A stretch of DNA of 25,590 bases from an uncultured Pseudorhodobacter sp. (GTDB taxonomy: Bacteria > Pseudomonadota > Alphaproteobacteria > Rhodobacterales > Rhodobacteraceae), in contig CALEMZ010000250.1 of assembly GCA_937910975.1 (NCBI GenBank), forward strand, positions 1 through 25,590, given 5' to 3'. The notes below the pieces were generated by a model that ran no database searches, was not told the DNA's origin, and saw only the letters and a list, made by a program, of their open reading frames with translations. Below, in pieces: positions 14,932 to 23,548 of this stretch (the stretch's first letter is position 1; every line of letters begins with the position of its first letter). Both the position numbers and the translations under genes were made by a program.

Positions 14932-15786
14932 ATGGCGATTGGCCTGGCGTATCTTCGGGAATGGGTTGGCAAATCGCAAACCTTGCAGGATCGAATTGCA
15001 GCGTTTCCGTCCAACGCAATGGCCGCGACGCTGAACCGTGACGATCCGGTTTATGCAGATGGCACGCCCTTGCCGCCCTTGTGGCATTGGCTGCATTTTC
15101 TGCCAATCTACAAGCTGTCAGACGCGGGCTATGATGGGCATGCGGCCTTGGGCGGGTTCTTGCCCCCGGTGCCTTTGCCGCGCCGGATGTGGGCGGGAAG
15201 CCGGTTGCGATTTTTGGCGCCGCTGCGCATTGGCCGTGATTTGCGCAAGCTTTCAACCGTGGCATCGGTGGATCACAAGCAGGGGCGCAGTGGTGAGTTG
15301 GTTTTCGTGACCATTCGCCACCAGCTTTTTGATGGAGATACGCAAGGCGTCGACGAGGAACACAATATTGTTTATCGCGAGGCCTCCGCCCCCGATGATC
15401 CGCCACCCAAGCTGACCCCCGCGCCAGACGCCAGTGCGTTTTCACGCGCGGTGCTGCCGGATCCGGTGCTGCTGTTTCGCTATTCCGCCCTGACGTTCAA
15501 CGGCCACCGTATCCATTACGACTTGCCGTTTTGCACAGGCACCGAAGGCTATCCCGGCCTTGTTGTGCATGGGCCATTGCTGGCAACGCTGCTGATGGAT
15601 CTGTTGCGCTGCCAGATGCCGCAAGCCCAGGTGACGGCATTTGAGTTTCGTGCGATAGCCCCGGTTTTTGATACCGAAGGCTTCTCGCTTCACGGCCAGC
15701 CGCAAGCGGATGGCAAAACCATTCAGCTTTGGGTGCGCAGGCAAGATGGCGCGCTGGCGATGGATGCAAAGGCAATGATTGCATGA
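14932..15786 (+). CDS. MaoC/hot-dog hydratase, mesaconyl-C4-CoA hydratase (Meh)-like
   Basis: This 284-residue protein has two hot-dog halves, as in Meh/HTD2-type hydratases. The N-terminal half has PLPPLWHWLHFLP and GGFLPPVPLPRRMWAGSRL, a common pattern for these proteins. The C-terminal half carries the active-site segment FRYSALTFNGHRIHYD, then GYPGLVVHGPL. The expected reaction is hydration of an enoyl-CoA such as a mesaconyl-CoA isomer. The start is the ATG at 14932 after AAGGGGG; an in-frame TTG at 14884 would add a poorly related extension. Its TGA overlaps the following ATG in ATGA. Substrate assignment is inference from family and neighbours. Confidence 0.8.
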   Translation: MAIGLAYLREWVGKSQTLQDRIAAFPSNAMAATLNRDDPVYADGTPLPPLWHWLHFLPIYKLSDAGYDGHAALGGFLPPVPLPRRMWAGSRLRFLAPLRIGRDLRKLSTVASVDHKQGRSGELVFVTIRHQLFDGDTQGVDEEHNIVYREASAPDDPPPKLTPAPDASAFSRAVLPDPVLLFRYSALTFNGHRIHYDLPFCTGTEGYPGLVVHGPLLATLLMDLLRCQMPQAQVTAFEFRAIAPVFDTEGFSLHGQPQADGKTIQLWVRRQDGALAMDAKAMIA

Positions 15787-16931
15787 ATGATTATCAAGAT
15801 ATCCGTGATGCGGTGCGCGACCTTTGCGCCACCTTTCCCCCGGAGTATCACCGCAAGATAGATGCGGCGCGGGGCTACCCCGAAGCCTTCGTTGATGCGC
15901 TGACAAAAGCGGGTTGGCTGGCCGCGATGATCCCCGAGGAGTTTGGCGGCTCCGGCCTTGGGTTGACTGAGGCGAGCGTGATCATGGAAGAGATCAACCG
16001 TTCGGGCGGCAATTCCGGGGCCTGCCATGGGCAGATGTATAATATGGGCACATTGCTGCGGCATGGCTCCGAGGCGCAGAAGCGCGAATATTTGCCCCGC
16101 ATCGCCAGCGGAGAGCTTCGCCTGCAATCCATGGGGGTAACGGAACCCACGACCGGGACCGACACCACCAAAATCCGCACCACGGCGGTGAAGAAAGGGG
16201 ATCGCTATGTCATTAATGGCCAAAAGGTCTGGATCAGTCGGGTTCAACATTCGGACCTGATGATTTTGTTGGCACGCACCACGCCGCTGGATCAGGTGAC
16301 ACGCAAATCACTGGGCATGTCGATTTTTCTCGTTGATCTGCGTGACGCAGTTGGCAAGGGGATGGAGGTGAAACCTATCCCAAATATGGTGAACCATGAG
16401 ACCAACGAGCTGTTTTTTGACAATCTCGAAATCCCGGCAGAAAATCTGATCGGCGAGGAAGGTATGGGCTTTCGCTATATCCTTGACGGGTTGAACGCCG
16501 AGCGCACGCTGATTGCAGCCGAGTGTATTGGCGATGGTTATTGGTTCATCGACAAGGTGACGGCTTATGCTAAGACACGCGAGGTTTTTGGCCGCCCCAT
16601 CGGGCAGAACCAAGGTGTGCAATTCCCCATCGCCGAGGCGCATATTGAGATTGAGGCAGCCAATCTGATGCGCTTTGAGGCCTGCCGACGTTTTGACGCG
16701 CGCGAGGACTGTGGCGCGCAGGCCAATATGGCAAAATACTTGGCGGCCAAGGCAAGCTGGGAGGCTGCGAATGCCTGTATCCAGTTTCACGGCGGTTTCG
16801 GTTTTGCCACAGAGTATGACGTGGAGCGCAAGTTCCGCGAAACCCGGCTTTATCAGGTGGCGCCCATCTCAACCAATCTGATCCTATCTTATGTGGCTGA
16901 GCATGTGCTTGGCTTGCCGAGGTCATTTTAA
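15783..16931 (+). CDS. Acyl-CoA dehydrogenase family protein
   Basis: This 382-residue flavoprotein belongs to the acyl-CoA dehydrogenase family. FAD-binding segments include MGVTEPTTGTDTTKI and YVINGQKVWISR. The later FGRPIGQNQGVQFPIAEAH and FHGGFGFATEYDVERKFRETR are typical. The usual catalytic YEGT is replaced by YQVAPIS. A Glu in DGLNAERTLIAAE sits where isovaleryl-CoA dehydrogenase carries its catalytic base, so it may serve here. The protein starts in the 4-base ATGA overlap with the preceding hydratase, and the next gene starts directly after its stop. It probably desaturates the CoA ester made by the adjacent transferase. Confidence 0.9.
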   Translation: MNDYQDIRDAVRDLCATFPPEYHRKIDAARGYPEAFVDALTKAGWLAAMIPEEFGGSGLGLTEASVIMEEINRSGGNSGACHGQMYNMGTLLRHGSEAQKREYLPRIASGELRLQSMGVTEPTTGTDTTKIRTTAVKKGDRYVINGQKVWISRVQHSDLMILLARTTPLDQVTRKSLGMSIFLVDLRDAVGKGMEVKPIPNMVNHETNELFFDNLEIPAENLIGEEGMGFRYILDGLNAERTLIAAECIGDGYWFIDKVTAYAKTREVFGRPIGQNQGVQFPIAEAHIEIEAANLMRFEACRRFDAREDCGAQANMAKYLAAKASWEAANACIQFHGGFGFATEYDVERKFRETRLYQVAPISTNLILSYVAEHVLGLPRSF

Positions 16932-18110
16932 ATGCTTCCGCTGGAGGGGATCACGGTCATCTCACTCGAACATGCGATTGCGGCACCTTTTGCCACGAGG
17001 CATCTGGCGGACCAAGGCGCACGGGTCATCAAGGTGGAGCGCCCCGGCACAGGCGATTTCGCGCGGGCCTATGACGATCGGGTGGGTGGGCTTGCCTCAC
17101 ATTTTGTCTGGACGAACAGGTCCAAGGAAAGCCTGACGCTGGATGTAAAGCACTCGCTGGCCGCCCCGGTCTTGCAAAGGCTGTTGGCCAAAGCGGATGT
17201 CTTGGTACAAAATCTTGCACCCGGTGCTGCGGCGCGCTTGGGGTTAAGCCATGCGATGTTGCAAGATACGTTTCCGGGGCTGATCGTTTGCAACATCTCG
17301 GGCTATGGCGCGGATGGGCCGGACCGGGACCGCAAGGCCTATGACCTTTTGATTCAGTCAGAGGCGGGGTTCTTGTCGGTAACGGGCGGGCCAGACAGCC
17401 CGGCAAAAGCGGGCATTTCGGTGGCGGATATAGCCGCAGGCATGTATGCCTATTCCAACATTCTGACCGCGCTGATCCAACGCGGGCGCACGGGCAAAGG
17501 CCGCGTCATTGATGTGTCCATGCTTGAGGCGATGGCCGAATGGATGGGCTATCCGATGTATTACGCCTATGACGGTGCGCCACCGCCGCCACGCGCCGGG
17601 GCCAGCCACGCCACGATTTTCCCCTACGGCCCGTTCCCGGCAGGTGATGGCGCGACCATCATGCTCGGCTTGCAAAACGAACGGGAATGGGGGTCGTTTT
17701 GCGAAAAGGTGCTGTTGGCGCCAGAATTGGCGAGCGACCCGCGCTTTGCCAATAACGGGCTGCGCGCCGCCAACAAGGACCTGTTGCGCGGCATTATTGA
17801 AGCGGTATTTACCCTGCTGCCCGCTGAAGATGTGATTGCCCGCTTGGAACAGGCGGGCATCGCCAACGCCCGCGTGAATGACATGGCCGCCCTTTGGGCG
17901 CATCCGCAGCTTTTGGCCCGCAACCGTTGGCGGCAGGTGGAAACGCCCGCAGGCCAGATCCCCGCGTTAATCCCCCCCGGCTGGAGCGACAAGACCGATC
18001 CGCGTATGGGCCCGGTTCCCGACCTTGGCCAACACAGCCACACTATTTTGCTAGAACTGGGTTACAGCCAATCAGAGATCGACACTCTGGCAAAAGAAGG
18101 TGCAATTTGA
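16932..18110 (+). CDS. CaiB/BaiF family (class III) CoA-transferase
   Basis: This 392-residue class III CoA-transferase is similar to mesaconyl- and succinyl-CoA-dependent transferases. The N-terminal LPLEGITVISLEHAIAAPFA and GARVIKVERPGTGDFAR are typical. The catalytic Asp is in KAYDLLIQSEAG near residue 138. DVSMLEAMAEWMGYPMYY and the C-terminal DLGQHSHTILLELGYS complete the family signature. The ATG follows the dehydrogenase stop with no gap. The likely job is to activate a dicarboxylic acid to its CoA ester, or to move CoA between carboxyl groups as Mct does. The exact acid is not known. Confidence 0.9.
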   Translation: MLPLEGITVISLEHAIAAPFATRHLADQGARVIKVERPGTGDFARAYDDRVGGLASHFVWTNRSKESLTLDVKHSLAAPVLQRLLAKADVLVQNLAPGAAARLGLSHAMLQDTFPGLIVCNISGYGADGPDRDRKAYDLLIQSEAGFLSVTGGPDSPAKAGISVADIAAGMYAYSNILTALIQRGRTGKGRVIDVSMLEAMAEWMGYPMYYAYDGAPPPPRAGASHATIFPYGPFPAGDGATIMLGLQNEREWGSFCEKVLLAPELASDPRFANNGLRAANKDLLRGIIEAVFTLLPAEDVIARLEQAGIANARVNDMAALWAHPQLLARNRWRQVETPAGQIPALIPPGWSDKTDPRMGPVPDLGQHSHTILLELGYSQSEIDTLAKEGAI

Positions 18111-18287
18111 CGCCGCTAAAGTGCCGGGCAATCTTGCTGGCAGTGTCGCAGAAGACAGTTCGATCATAATAGCCCTGCCACAGACCCGCAATTTGCCGAT
18201 ATCAAAGCATTATCACGCCCAGTGATCAGTGTTTCTTATGCCGAACAAGACATTTGCGGCAGAGCCAATAAGGTCAAATCCTTTGCA
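18111..18287. other. Convergent intergenic region with open-frame relic
   Basis: This lies between the plus-strand CoA-transferase and the minus-strand IolG-like gene. I see no strong bidirectional terminator. A plus-strand frame stays open from 18120 to a stop at 18300-18302 and includes RPVISVSYAEQDICGRANK, which looks protein-like (perhaps the tail of an alpha/beta hydrolase). It has no start codon context and overlaps the end of the opposite gene, so it is not called as a gene. Confidence 0.3.
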
Positions 18288-19289
18288 TCACAGCACTTCT
18301 GAAACCTTGACCGCCCGACCCTCCGCCACGGATAGCAACGCAGCTTCAGCGAGGGCTAGTGCCATCAGCCCATCATGCCCGGTTGTCGGCGTTGCCACGC
18401 CATCAGCCACGGATGCTACAAAGGCCGCAATCTCATTGGCATAGGCGGCGGTGTAGCGCGACATGAAGAAGTTCAGCAAAGGCGCGCGGTGAAAGCCATC
18501 TTTATCGGCAATCTCCACCCGGTTTTCGGCATGGTTTTCTGCCGATACCATGCCAAGCGCGCCCAACACCTCAATTCGCTGATCATAGCCATAGCTGGCG
18601 CGGCGGCTGTTTGTGATGATCGCCTGTGTGCCGCTGGCCGTGCGCAAGATCACGTTGGCGCTGTCAAAATCGCCCAGTTCACCGATCTTTTTATCCACCA
18701 GAACCGAGGCCAAGGCATAGACCGTTTCAACCTCTTCGCCCAAAAGCCAGCGTGCCATATCAAAATCATGGATCGTCATGTCGCGAAACATTCCGCCTGA
18801 GCGGGTGATATAATCGGCAGGTGGCGCGCCGGGGTCGCGGCTGGAGATCGTGACCATTTCCACGCGGCCAATCCGGCCTGTATCAATCGCGGCTTTGACT
18901 GCCATGAAATCCGGGTCAAACCGGCGGTTGAAGCCAACCATCAGCGTGCCTTTCGTGGCCTCAACCACTTTGAGACAACCCGCCACGCGCGCGAGGCTCA
19001 GATCCACCGGCTTTTCACAAAACACCGCCTTGCCGGCGCGGGTGAACCGCTCGATCAGATCGGCATGGGTGTCGGTCGGGGTGCAGATGACCACGGCATC
19101 CACATCCGCCGCCGCCTCGATTGCGTCAATGCTGCGAATGTCGCAGCCATAAGCAGTACGAATTGCCTCTGCTGCGGCGGGCATCGGGTCGAAAATGGCA
19201 ACCAGTATGGCTCCGGGTACAGATGCCACGGCCGAGGCGTGAACCTTGCCGATGCGGCCTGCGCCGAGGATTGCAAACCTAACAGTCAT
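18288..19289 (-). CDS. iolG: IolG-like Gfo/Idh/MocA family dehydrogenase (inositol 2-dehydrogenase)
   Basis: This 333-residue NAD(P)-dependent oxidoreductase has an N-terminal Rossmann motif RFAILGAGRIGKVHA and the family EKPVDLS motif carrying the catalytic Lys, near residue 94. GFNRRFDPDF and the GGMFRDMTIHDFDMARWL segment (with the H-DMARWL pattern) match inositol 2-dehydrogenases. The reaction would be myo-inositol to 2-keto-myo-inositol. Related enzymes act on other sugars, so inositol is probable but not proven. No other iol genes are visible. An AAAGGACG ribosome binding site precedes the ATG. It converges on the CoA-transferase gene. Confidence 0.85.
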   Translation of the reverse strand: MTVRFAILGAGRIGKVHASAVASVPGAILVAIFDPMPAAAEAIRTAYGCDIRSIDAIEAAADVDAVVICTPTDTHADLIERFTRAGKAVFCEKPVDLSLARVAGCLKVVEATKGTLMVGFNRRFDPDFMAVKAAIDTGRIGRVEMVTISSRDPGAPPADYITRSGGMFRDMTIHDFDMARWLLGEEVETVYALASVLVDKKIGELGDFDSANVILRTASGTQAIITNSRRASYGYDQRIEVLGALGMVSAENHAENRVEIADKDGFHRAPLLNFFMSRYTAAYANEIAAFVASVADGVATPTTGHDGLMALALAEAALLSVAEGRAVKVSEVL

Positions 19290-19537
19290 GGTCGTCCTTT
19301 CTGAAGCGGGGCGATGCCCGCGAGAGCCTGTTGCAGGCCCAGCTTAAATCGCGTTGGAGCAATCTACTATGCATATTCTTGGTCCAGGAGCCGGCAGACC
19401 GCTCGCGCAACCACAGGCTGTCTTACCCATCTGGCGTGGGGTTTTTCACCAACACGGCTCAAAGCTTGCCATGGTCCAGCCAATGTTACACAGAAGGCTG
19501 CGGCAGGGGTATGATGGCCGAAACGCGAAAGGTAGCG
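19290..19537. other. Divergent intergenic region between iolG and SGNH gene
   Basis: About 250 bases with no supported gene; it must hold promoters for both divergent transcripts. In-frame ATGs exist at 19511 and 19514, but the lipoprotein signal peptide begins at 19538. I see no tRNA or distinct operator. Confidence 0.35.
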
Positions 19538-20218
19538 ATGTTAAGATCTTTGGTATCCTTGTTTGGACTGTTGCTGCTTTTCGCCTGCGGAGAACCGGTA
19601 ACCCCCGACGCGCGCATCATGTTGATGGGCGATTCCCTGATGGCCTCAAACCGCGCTGCCGAGAAATCGGTTGCGGATTCCATGGAAGTTCTTTTGGAAG
19701 AAGCCGTTACCGACCGATCGGTAGCGGGAGCGCGCTATTTTTACCACTTGCCGATTTCAGGCGCTGCCGGCGTCAGGCTGACTGAGCAGTATCGCCCAAA
19801 CGCCTGGGATTGGGTGGTGCTGAACGGTGGCGGCAATGATTTGCTTTTTGGCTGCGGCTGCGGGGCTTGTGACGGCATGCTGGACCGGCTGGTCGCAAAG
19901 GATGGGCGCAGCGGCGCCATTCCATCCTTCGTCGCCCGTATCCGGCAAAGCGGGGCCAAGGTGATTTACGTTGGCTATCTGCGTAATCCGGGCCGATGGA
20001 CCCCGATCAAAGCTTGCGGGCCTGCCGGGAATGAACTGGATGCCCGGCTCACGCGGATGGCGCAGTTTGACGTGGGCGTGACCTTCCTGCCGATCGCCGA
20101 TCTGGTGCCACGTGGTGACACGTCCTATCACCAGCTTGATCGCATTCACCCCTCACCCAAGGGAAGCCTCGCGATTGCCCAGCGTATCGTGCGCCAGATT
20201 AAGCATAGAGGGCAGTAA
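19538..20218 (+). CDS. SGNH/GDSL-family hydrolase, predicted lipoprotein
   Basis: The protein has 226 residues, starting with a lipoprotein-type signal (LVSLFGLLLLFACGEP) whose lipobox Cys follows LLFA. SGNH blocks are visible: MGDSLM with the catalytic Ser (block I), NGGGNDLLF (block III Asn), and DRIHPSPKG with the Asp and His of block V. It probably cleaves an ester on a cell-envelope or extracellular substrate. A Cys cluster CGCGACDGM follows block III. The start was chosen because GAAAGG lies 5 bases upstream and the hydrophobic signal begins there. The last 66 bases overlap tail-to-tail with the sensor kinase gene on the other strand. Confidence 0.82.
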   Translation: MLRSLVSLFGLLLLFACGEPVTPDARIMLMGDSLMASNRAAEKSVADSMEVLLEEAVTDRSVAGARYFYHLPISGAAGVRLTEQYRPNAWDWVVLNGGGNDLLFGCGCGACDGMLDRLVAKDGRSGAIPSFVARIRQSGAKVIYVGYLRNPGRWTPIKACGPAGNELDARLTRMAQFDVGVTFLPIADLVPRGDTSYHQLDRIHPSPKGSLAIAQRIVRQIKHRGQ

Positions 20219-22159
20219 GAGCGTAAAGCGACTGCCTTTTCCGGGTGTGCTGGTGGCATCCAGCTGCCCCCCGGCGCGGATCATCAAATTACGACTGATC
20301 GAGAGACCGAGTCCGGTGCCTTCGGCGCGTTTTGTTGTGAAGAATGGATCAAATATCCGTGCCAGAATTTCAGGCTCCATACCGATCCCGGTATCCGAAA
20401 GGGTCATTTCCACCATTGCCGCCCCGTCTTGCTCCACATCATGGGTTTCAATGGCCAAACTGCCGCCTTCCGGCATCGCCTGAATAGCGTTTACCAAAAG
20501 ATTGACCAGAACCTGCTGCAACTCAGTCTGGTTAATCTGCACCAAGTTCCGCGCCTGTAAATTCAAGGTAAAGTGAATATGCGCATCATTCAGCAAGTGC
20601 TGCACAAGCGGCAAGGTTTCATGAAGCGTCTGCCCGGGGTCAAAGCCCTCGCCGCTTTCGGCATATTCTTCGGGGCGGGCAAACCGTAGCAGTTTGCTGA
20701 CAAGGATATGTATGGATTGGATCTGCTCCTGGATCAGCGAAAACTCGGTGCGAAGCGGCTCCGCGCGCACGCCCAAATCTTCTCGGACCACATCCAGATT
20801 GCCCTGAATAACCGCCAGCGGGTTGTTGATCTCGTGCGCGATCCCGGCGGTAATCTCACCAATCGCCGCCAGCTTCTCGGAGACAATCAGCTGACGGGTT
20901 GTCATATCCAATTGCCGGTTCGCCTGCTCCAACTCGCTTGTGCGCTCGGCCACACGGCTTTCCAGCTCTTCGGCCCAATCGCGCAGGCGACGTTCGCGTT
21001 CTTGCAACTGATCCAGTAGCGTATCGAGATGCATGGCGAGCCGCGAGATTTCATCCTCGGCGCTGTTGACGCCAACGCGCGCACCCAGATTGCCCGTCTC
21101 CACATCGCGGATCACACCATCCATCAGCTCCAGCGGCTTGAATATCCCCCGCGCCCAGCGGAGCAAAACCGGGGCGGAGAGCAGCACAACAAGGCCAAAG
21201 GTGATCGCAATCTGGTAAAGTGTTTGGCGTTTGGCTTGCGCATAAGGTGCCTCTAGAAACCCAACATAGAGCATTCCGACGCGGGTCCCAAAACTGTCAA
21301 TAATCGGCTCATAGGCCGAAACATACCAGTCATTGACCACGAAAGCCCGATCAAGCCAAACCTGCCCCTCATCCAAAACCCGGCTACGCACAGCGGCAGA
21401 GACGCGCGTGCCCAAAGCGCGTACATCTTCAAAAAGGCGCACATTGGTGCTGATGCGCACATCGTCCAAAAACAAGGTGGCGGTGCCCTGATTGGCCCCC
21501 TTCGGGCCATTAGCGGGGTAAACAAGGTCATTCATCTGGTCGATAAATCCCAGGTTTCGGTTCAGCAAGATGCCTCCAACCAACACGCCACCGGGCGCGG
21601 GGGCTGCGGCATGCACCACCATCCCCCGGCTTTCCGTCTGCCGGTCAGAGGGCTTTGCCGCCCGCGTGGGAACCAGTTTGAACAAAGCGCGCTCTGCCAG
21701 TTCAGGGGCCAGCGCCGCCAGATCATCGGCCTCATATACATCAATCGCCGAATGCATCTGGCCAGCAAGGGCTGCATGTATCACAGGCCAGCGCGTGCGG
21801 TCGTCACCGGCTAGGACGGACGCGCTTGGAAGGAAATATAGAAAATCAAAGCCAAATCGCGCCTGCTCGGCCTTCATAAACCCAGCCAACCCCGCCCCTT
21901 GCGCCTGAGCAAAAGCGGTGGACTGTGCCAGCGCCGCCACCGCCGCTCCACGACTTTGTACCAGCTCATCCAGATGCTGATGCGCGGTTGTCAGTTCAGA
22001 GTGAACCTTGCCGATCAGCACCTCATCAAAGCGCGCGGTCCAGCTTTGTACCGCAGTGACCAGCAGCAGCGGCAGCAAGATTAGCAAAGGTAGAAGCGCA
22101 ATGAGCAATATCCGCCAGCGCACAGACCGGCGCAGCGAAGTGGTGGGCCGCTCAGTCAT
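20153..22159 (-). CDS. Sensor histidine kinase with Cache-type periplasmic domain (NtrB/DctB type)
   Basis: This 668-residue kinase has a first membrane segment near residues 16-40 (ILLIALLPLLILLPLLLVTA). A large periplasmic region follows that ends in YEPIIDSFGTRVGMLYVGF, a single-Cache pattern used for small-ligand sensing. A second membrane segment and HAMP (FKPLELMDGVIRDVETGNLGARV) come next, with a coiled coil before the kinase core. The H box is ITAGIAHEINNPLAVIQGN with His442. The N, G1 and G2 boxes are NLLVNAIQAM, SDTGIGM and GTGLGLSIS. The ATG at 22159 overlaps the regulator stop by 8 bases. Likely partner: the upstream response regulator. Ligand unknown; context suggests formate or a carboxylate. 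Confidence 0.93.
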   Translation of the reverse strand: MTERPTTSLRRSVRWRILLIALLPLLILLPLLLVTAVQSWTARFDEVLIGKVHSELTTAHQHLDELVQSRGAAVAALAQSTAFAQAQGAGLAGFMKAEQARFGFDFLYFLPSASVLAGDDRTRWPVIHAALAGQMHSAIDVYEADDLAALAPELAERALFKLVPTRAAKPSDRQTESRGMVVHAAAPAPGGVLVGGILLNRNLGFIDQMNDLVYPANGPKGANQGTATLFLDDVRISTNVRLFEDVRALGTRVSAAVRSRVLDEGQVWLDRAFVVNDWYVSAYEPIIDSFGTRVGMLYVGFLEAPYAQAKRQTLYQIAITFGLVVLLSAPVLLRWARGIFKPLELMDGVIRDVETGNLGARVGVNSAEDEISRLAMHLDTLLDQLQERERRLRDWAEELESRVAERTSELEQANRQLDMTTRQLIVSEKLAAIGEITAGIAHEINNPLAVIQGNLDVVREDLGVRAEPLRTEFSLIQEQIQSIHILVSKLLRFARPEEYAESGEGFDPGQTLHETLPLVQHLLNDAHIHFTLNLQARNLVQINQTELQQVLVNLLVNAIQAMPEGGSLAIETHDVEQDGAAMVEMTLSDTGIGMEPEILARIFDPFFTTKRAEGTGLGLSISRNLMIRAGGQLDATSTPGKGSRFTLLLPSMLNLAHDTLGNREASLG

Positions 22160-23522
22160 TCCATTCCGCGCATTTGCGGTCGATCGTCTTACGCGATATC
22201 CCGAGGCGGCGCGCCGCCTCCGCCCGATTTCCACCGCAAGCTTCAAGGATAGATCGGATATGCCTGCGCTCCATCACATGCAGGGATTCGGAGGCCTCCG
22301 CCCCCATCGCATCCGCCGGGCCTGCAAATTCTGGCGGGAACTCACCTAGGATCAGCGAGCGCTCGATCAGGTTGCGCAACTCGCGCACATTTCCGGGCCA
22401 GTCATAGCGCGACAGGTTCAGCAAAATCGACTCCGGGATCGGCAAGGCCAGAACACCCAACTCACGCGCAAATTTACCCATGAACATTTCCGCCAATTCG
22501 CCAATATCGCCGATGCGTTGCCGCAAAGGTGGCATATGAACCGACATCACATTGATGCGGTGATACAGATCATTGCGAAAGCTTCCCTTGGCCACAGCTA
22601 CTTGCAGATCGCTATTTGTCGCAAAGATGAACCGCAGGTTCAGCGGCACCTCACGCTCGGCACCGCCAGGGCGGATACGGTTATCTTCGATCACCCGCAA
22701 CAGCGTCGCCTGCACTGGCAAGGGCAACTCCCCCACCTCGTCGAGAAACAGCGTCCCGCCCGAAGCATGCAACAACAACCCATCCCGCGCCGAGCCCAAA
22801 TCTCCGAAAAGCTCCTGCTCCATCCGATTGGGAGAAATCGCGGCACAATTGACTGGTACAAAGGGCCGCTCAGCGCGATCCGAAAGGGCATGAAGCGTAC
22901 GGGCCGCGATTTCCTTGCCAGTGCCACTGTCGCCGGTCAAAAGCACGGTGGTTAGCGTAGGCGCCACTTTTTTCAGGGTCCGGCGCACTGCCTCGATCCC
23001 CGGCGAATTCCCGATAAGCCGCCCGCGCGCACCCAGATTATCGGCGCGCAACTCGTATTTCAGCAAGAAATTCTCACGCCGCAGATGGCGTTGATCGACG
23101 CAACGCGCAACCGCATTCAGGATCTGGTTGGACCGGAAAGGTTTAAGCACAAAATCCGCCGCCCCCACGCGCAATGCGTGAATCGCCGTATCCAGATCGG
23201 CATAGGCAGTCATCAAGATGGTATCGGCAAAAAAACCGACGCGGCGCTGCTCAGCCAGCCAGTCAAGACCCGATTGGCCTGGCATTACATTGTCTAGGAT
23301 CAACAAATCGAAATGATGGCTGTCAAGCAGCCGCGAGGCTTGCTCGGCGTTGGCGGCCTCTTCGATGCGCTTGCAGCGCGGGCCAAGCGTGCGTACCAAA
23401 AAGTTACGCATCCCCGGCTCATCATCGACGATGAGAATGGAAACATTCGCAAGAATGCGGTCAATGTCTTGGGCTTGCGGCGCGCTTTGGGGGCCTTCAT
23501 CAGGCACGCCTGCGAGTTTCAT
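22152..23522 (-). CDS. NtrC-family response regulator lacking the GAFTGA loop
   Basis: This 456-residue regulator has a receiver domain with acidic pocket VDDE (33-35), phospho-acceptor Asp77 in LLILDNVMPG, and a Lys in VLKPF. The AAA+ domain has Walker A GDSGTGKE, Walker B GGTLFLDEVGE and the arginine-finger region FRNDLYHRINV. Fourteen residues (DLGSARDGLLLHAS) separate ELFG from GGTLFLDE, versus 21 in Escherichia coli NtrC, and no GAFTGA sigma-54 contact motif is present. A Fis-type helix-turn-helix (GNRAEAARRLGISRKTIDRK) ends the protein. A GAAGGAAAG ribosome binding site precedes the ATG. It resembles atypical NtrC and HupR activators of Rhodobacter that do not need sigma-54. Its target may be the neighbouring formate dehydrogenase. 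Confidence 0.94.
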   Translation of the reverse strand: MKLAGVPDEGPQSAPQAQDIDRILANVSILIVDDEPGMRNFLVRTLGPRCKRIEEAANAEQASRLLDSHHFDLLILDNVMPGQSGLDWLAEQRRVGFFADTILMTAYADLDTAIHALRVGAADFVLKPFRSNQILNAVARCVDQRHLRRENFLLKYELRADNLGARGRLIGNSPGIEAVRRTLKKVAPTLTTVLLTGDSGTGKEIAARTLHALSDRAERPFVPVNCAAISPNRMEQELFGDLGSARDGLLLHASGGTLFLDEVGELPLPVQATLLRVIEDNRIRPGGAEREVPLNLRFIFATNSDLQVAVAKGSFRNDLYHRINVMSVHMPPLRQRIGDIGELAEMFMGKFARELGVLALPIPESILLNLSRYDWPGNVRELRNLIERSLILGEFPPEFAGPADAMGAEASESLHVMERRHIRSILEACGGNRAEAARRLGISRKTIDRKCAEWND

Positions 23523-23548
23523 GCGGTCTTGCTTCCTTTCCTTCGGAT

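Noticed and set aside
20153..22246. Upstream start giving the kinase 29 extra residues
   Set aside because: The extension lies inside the regulator gene and is Arg-rich without homology; the ATG at 22159 gives the normal overlap.
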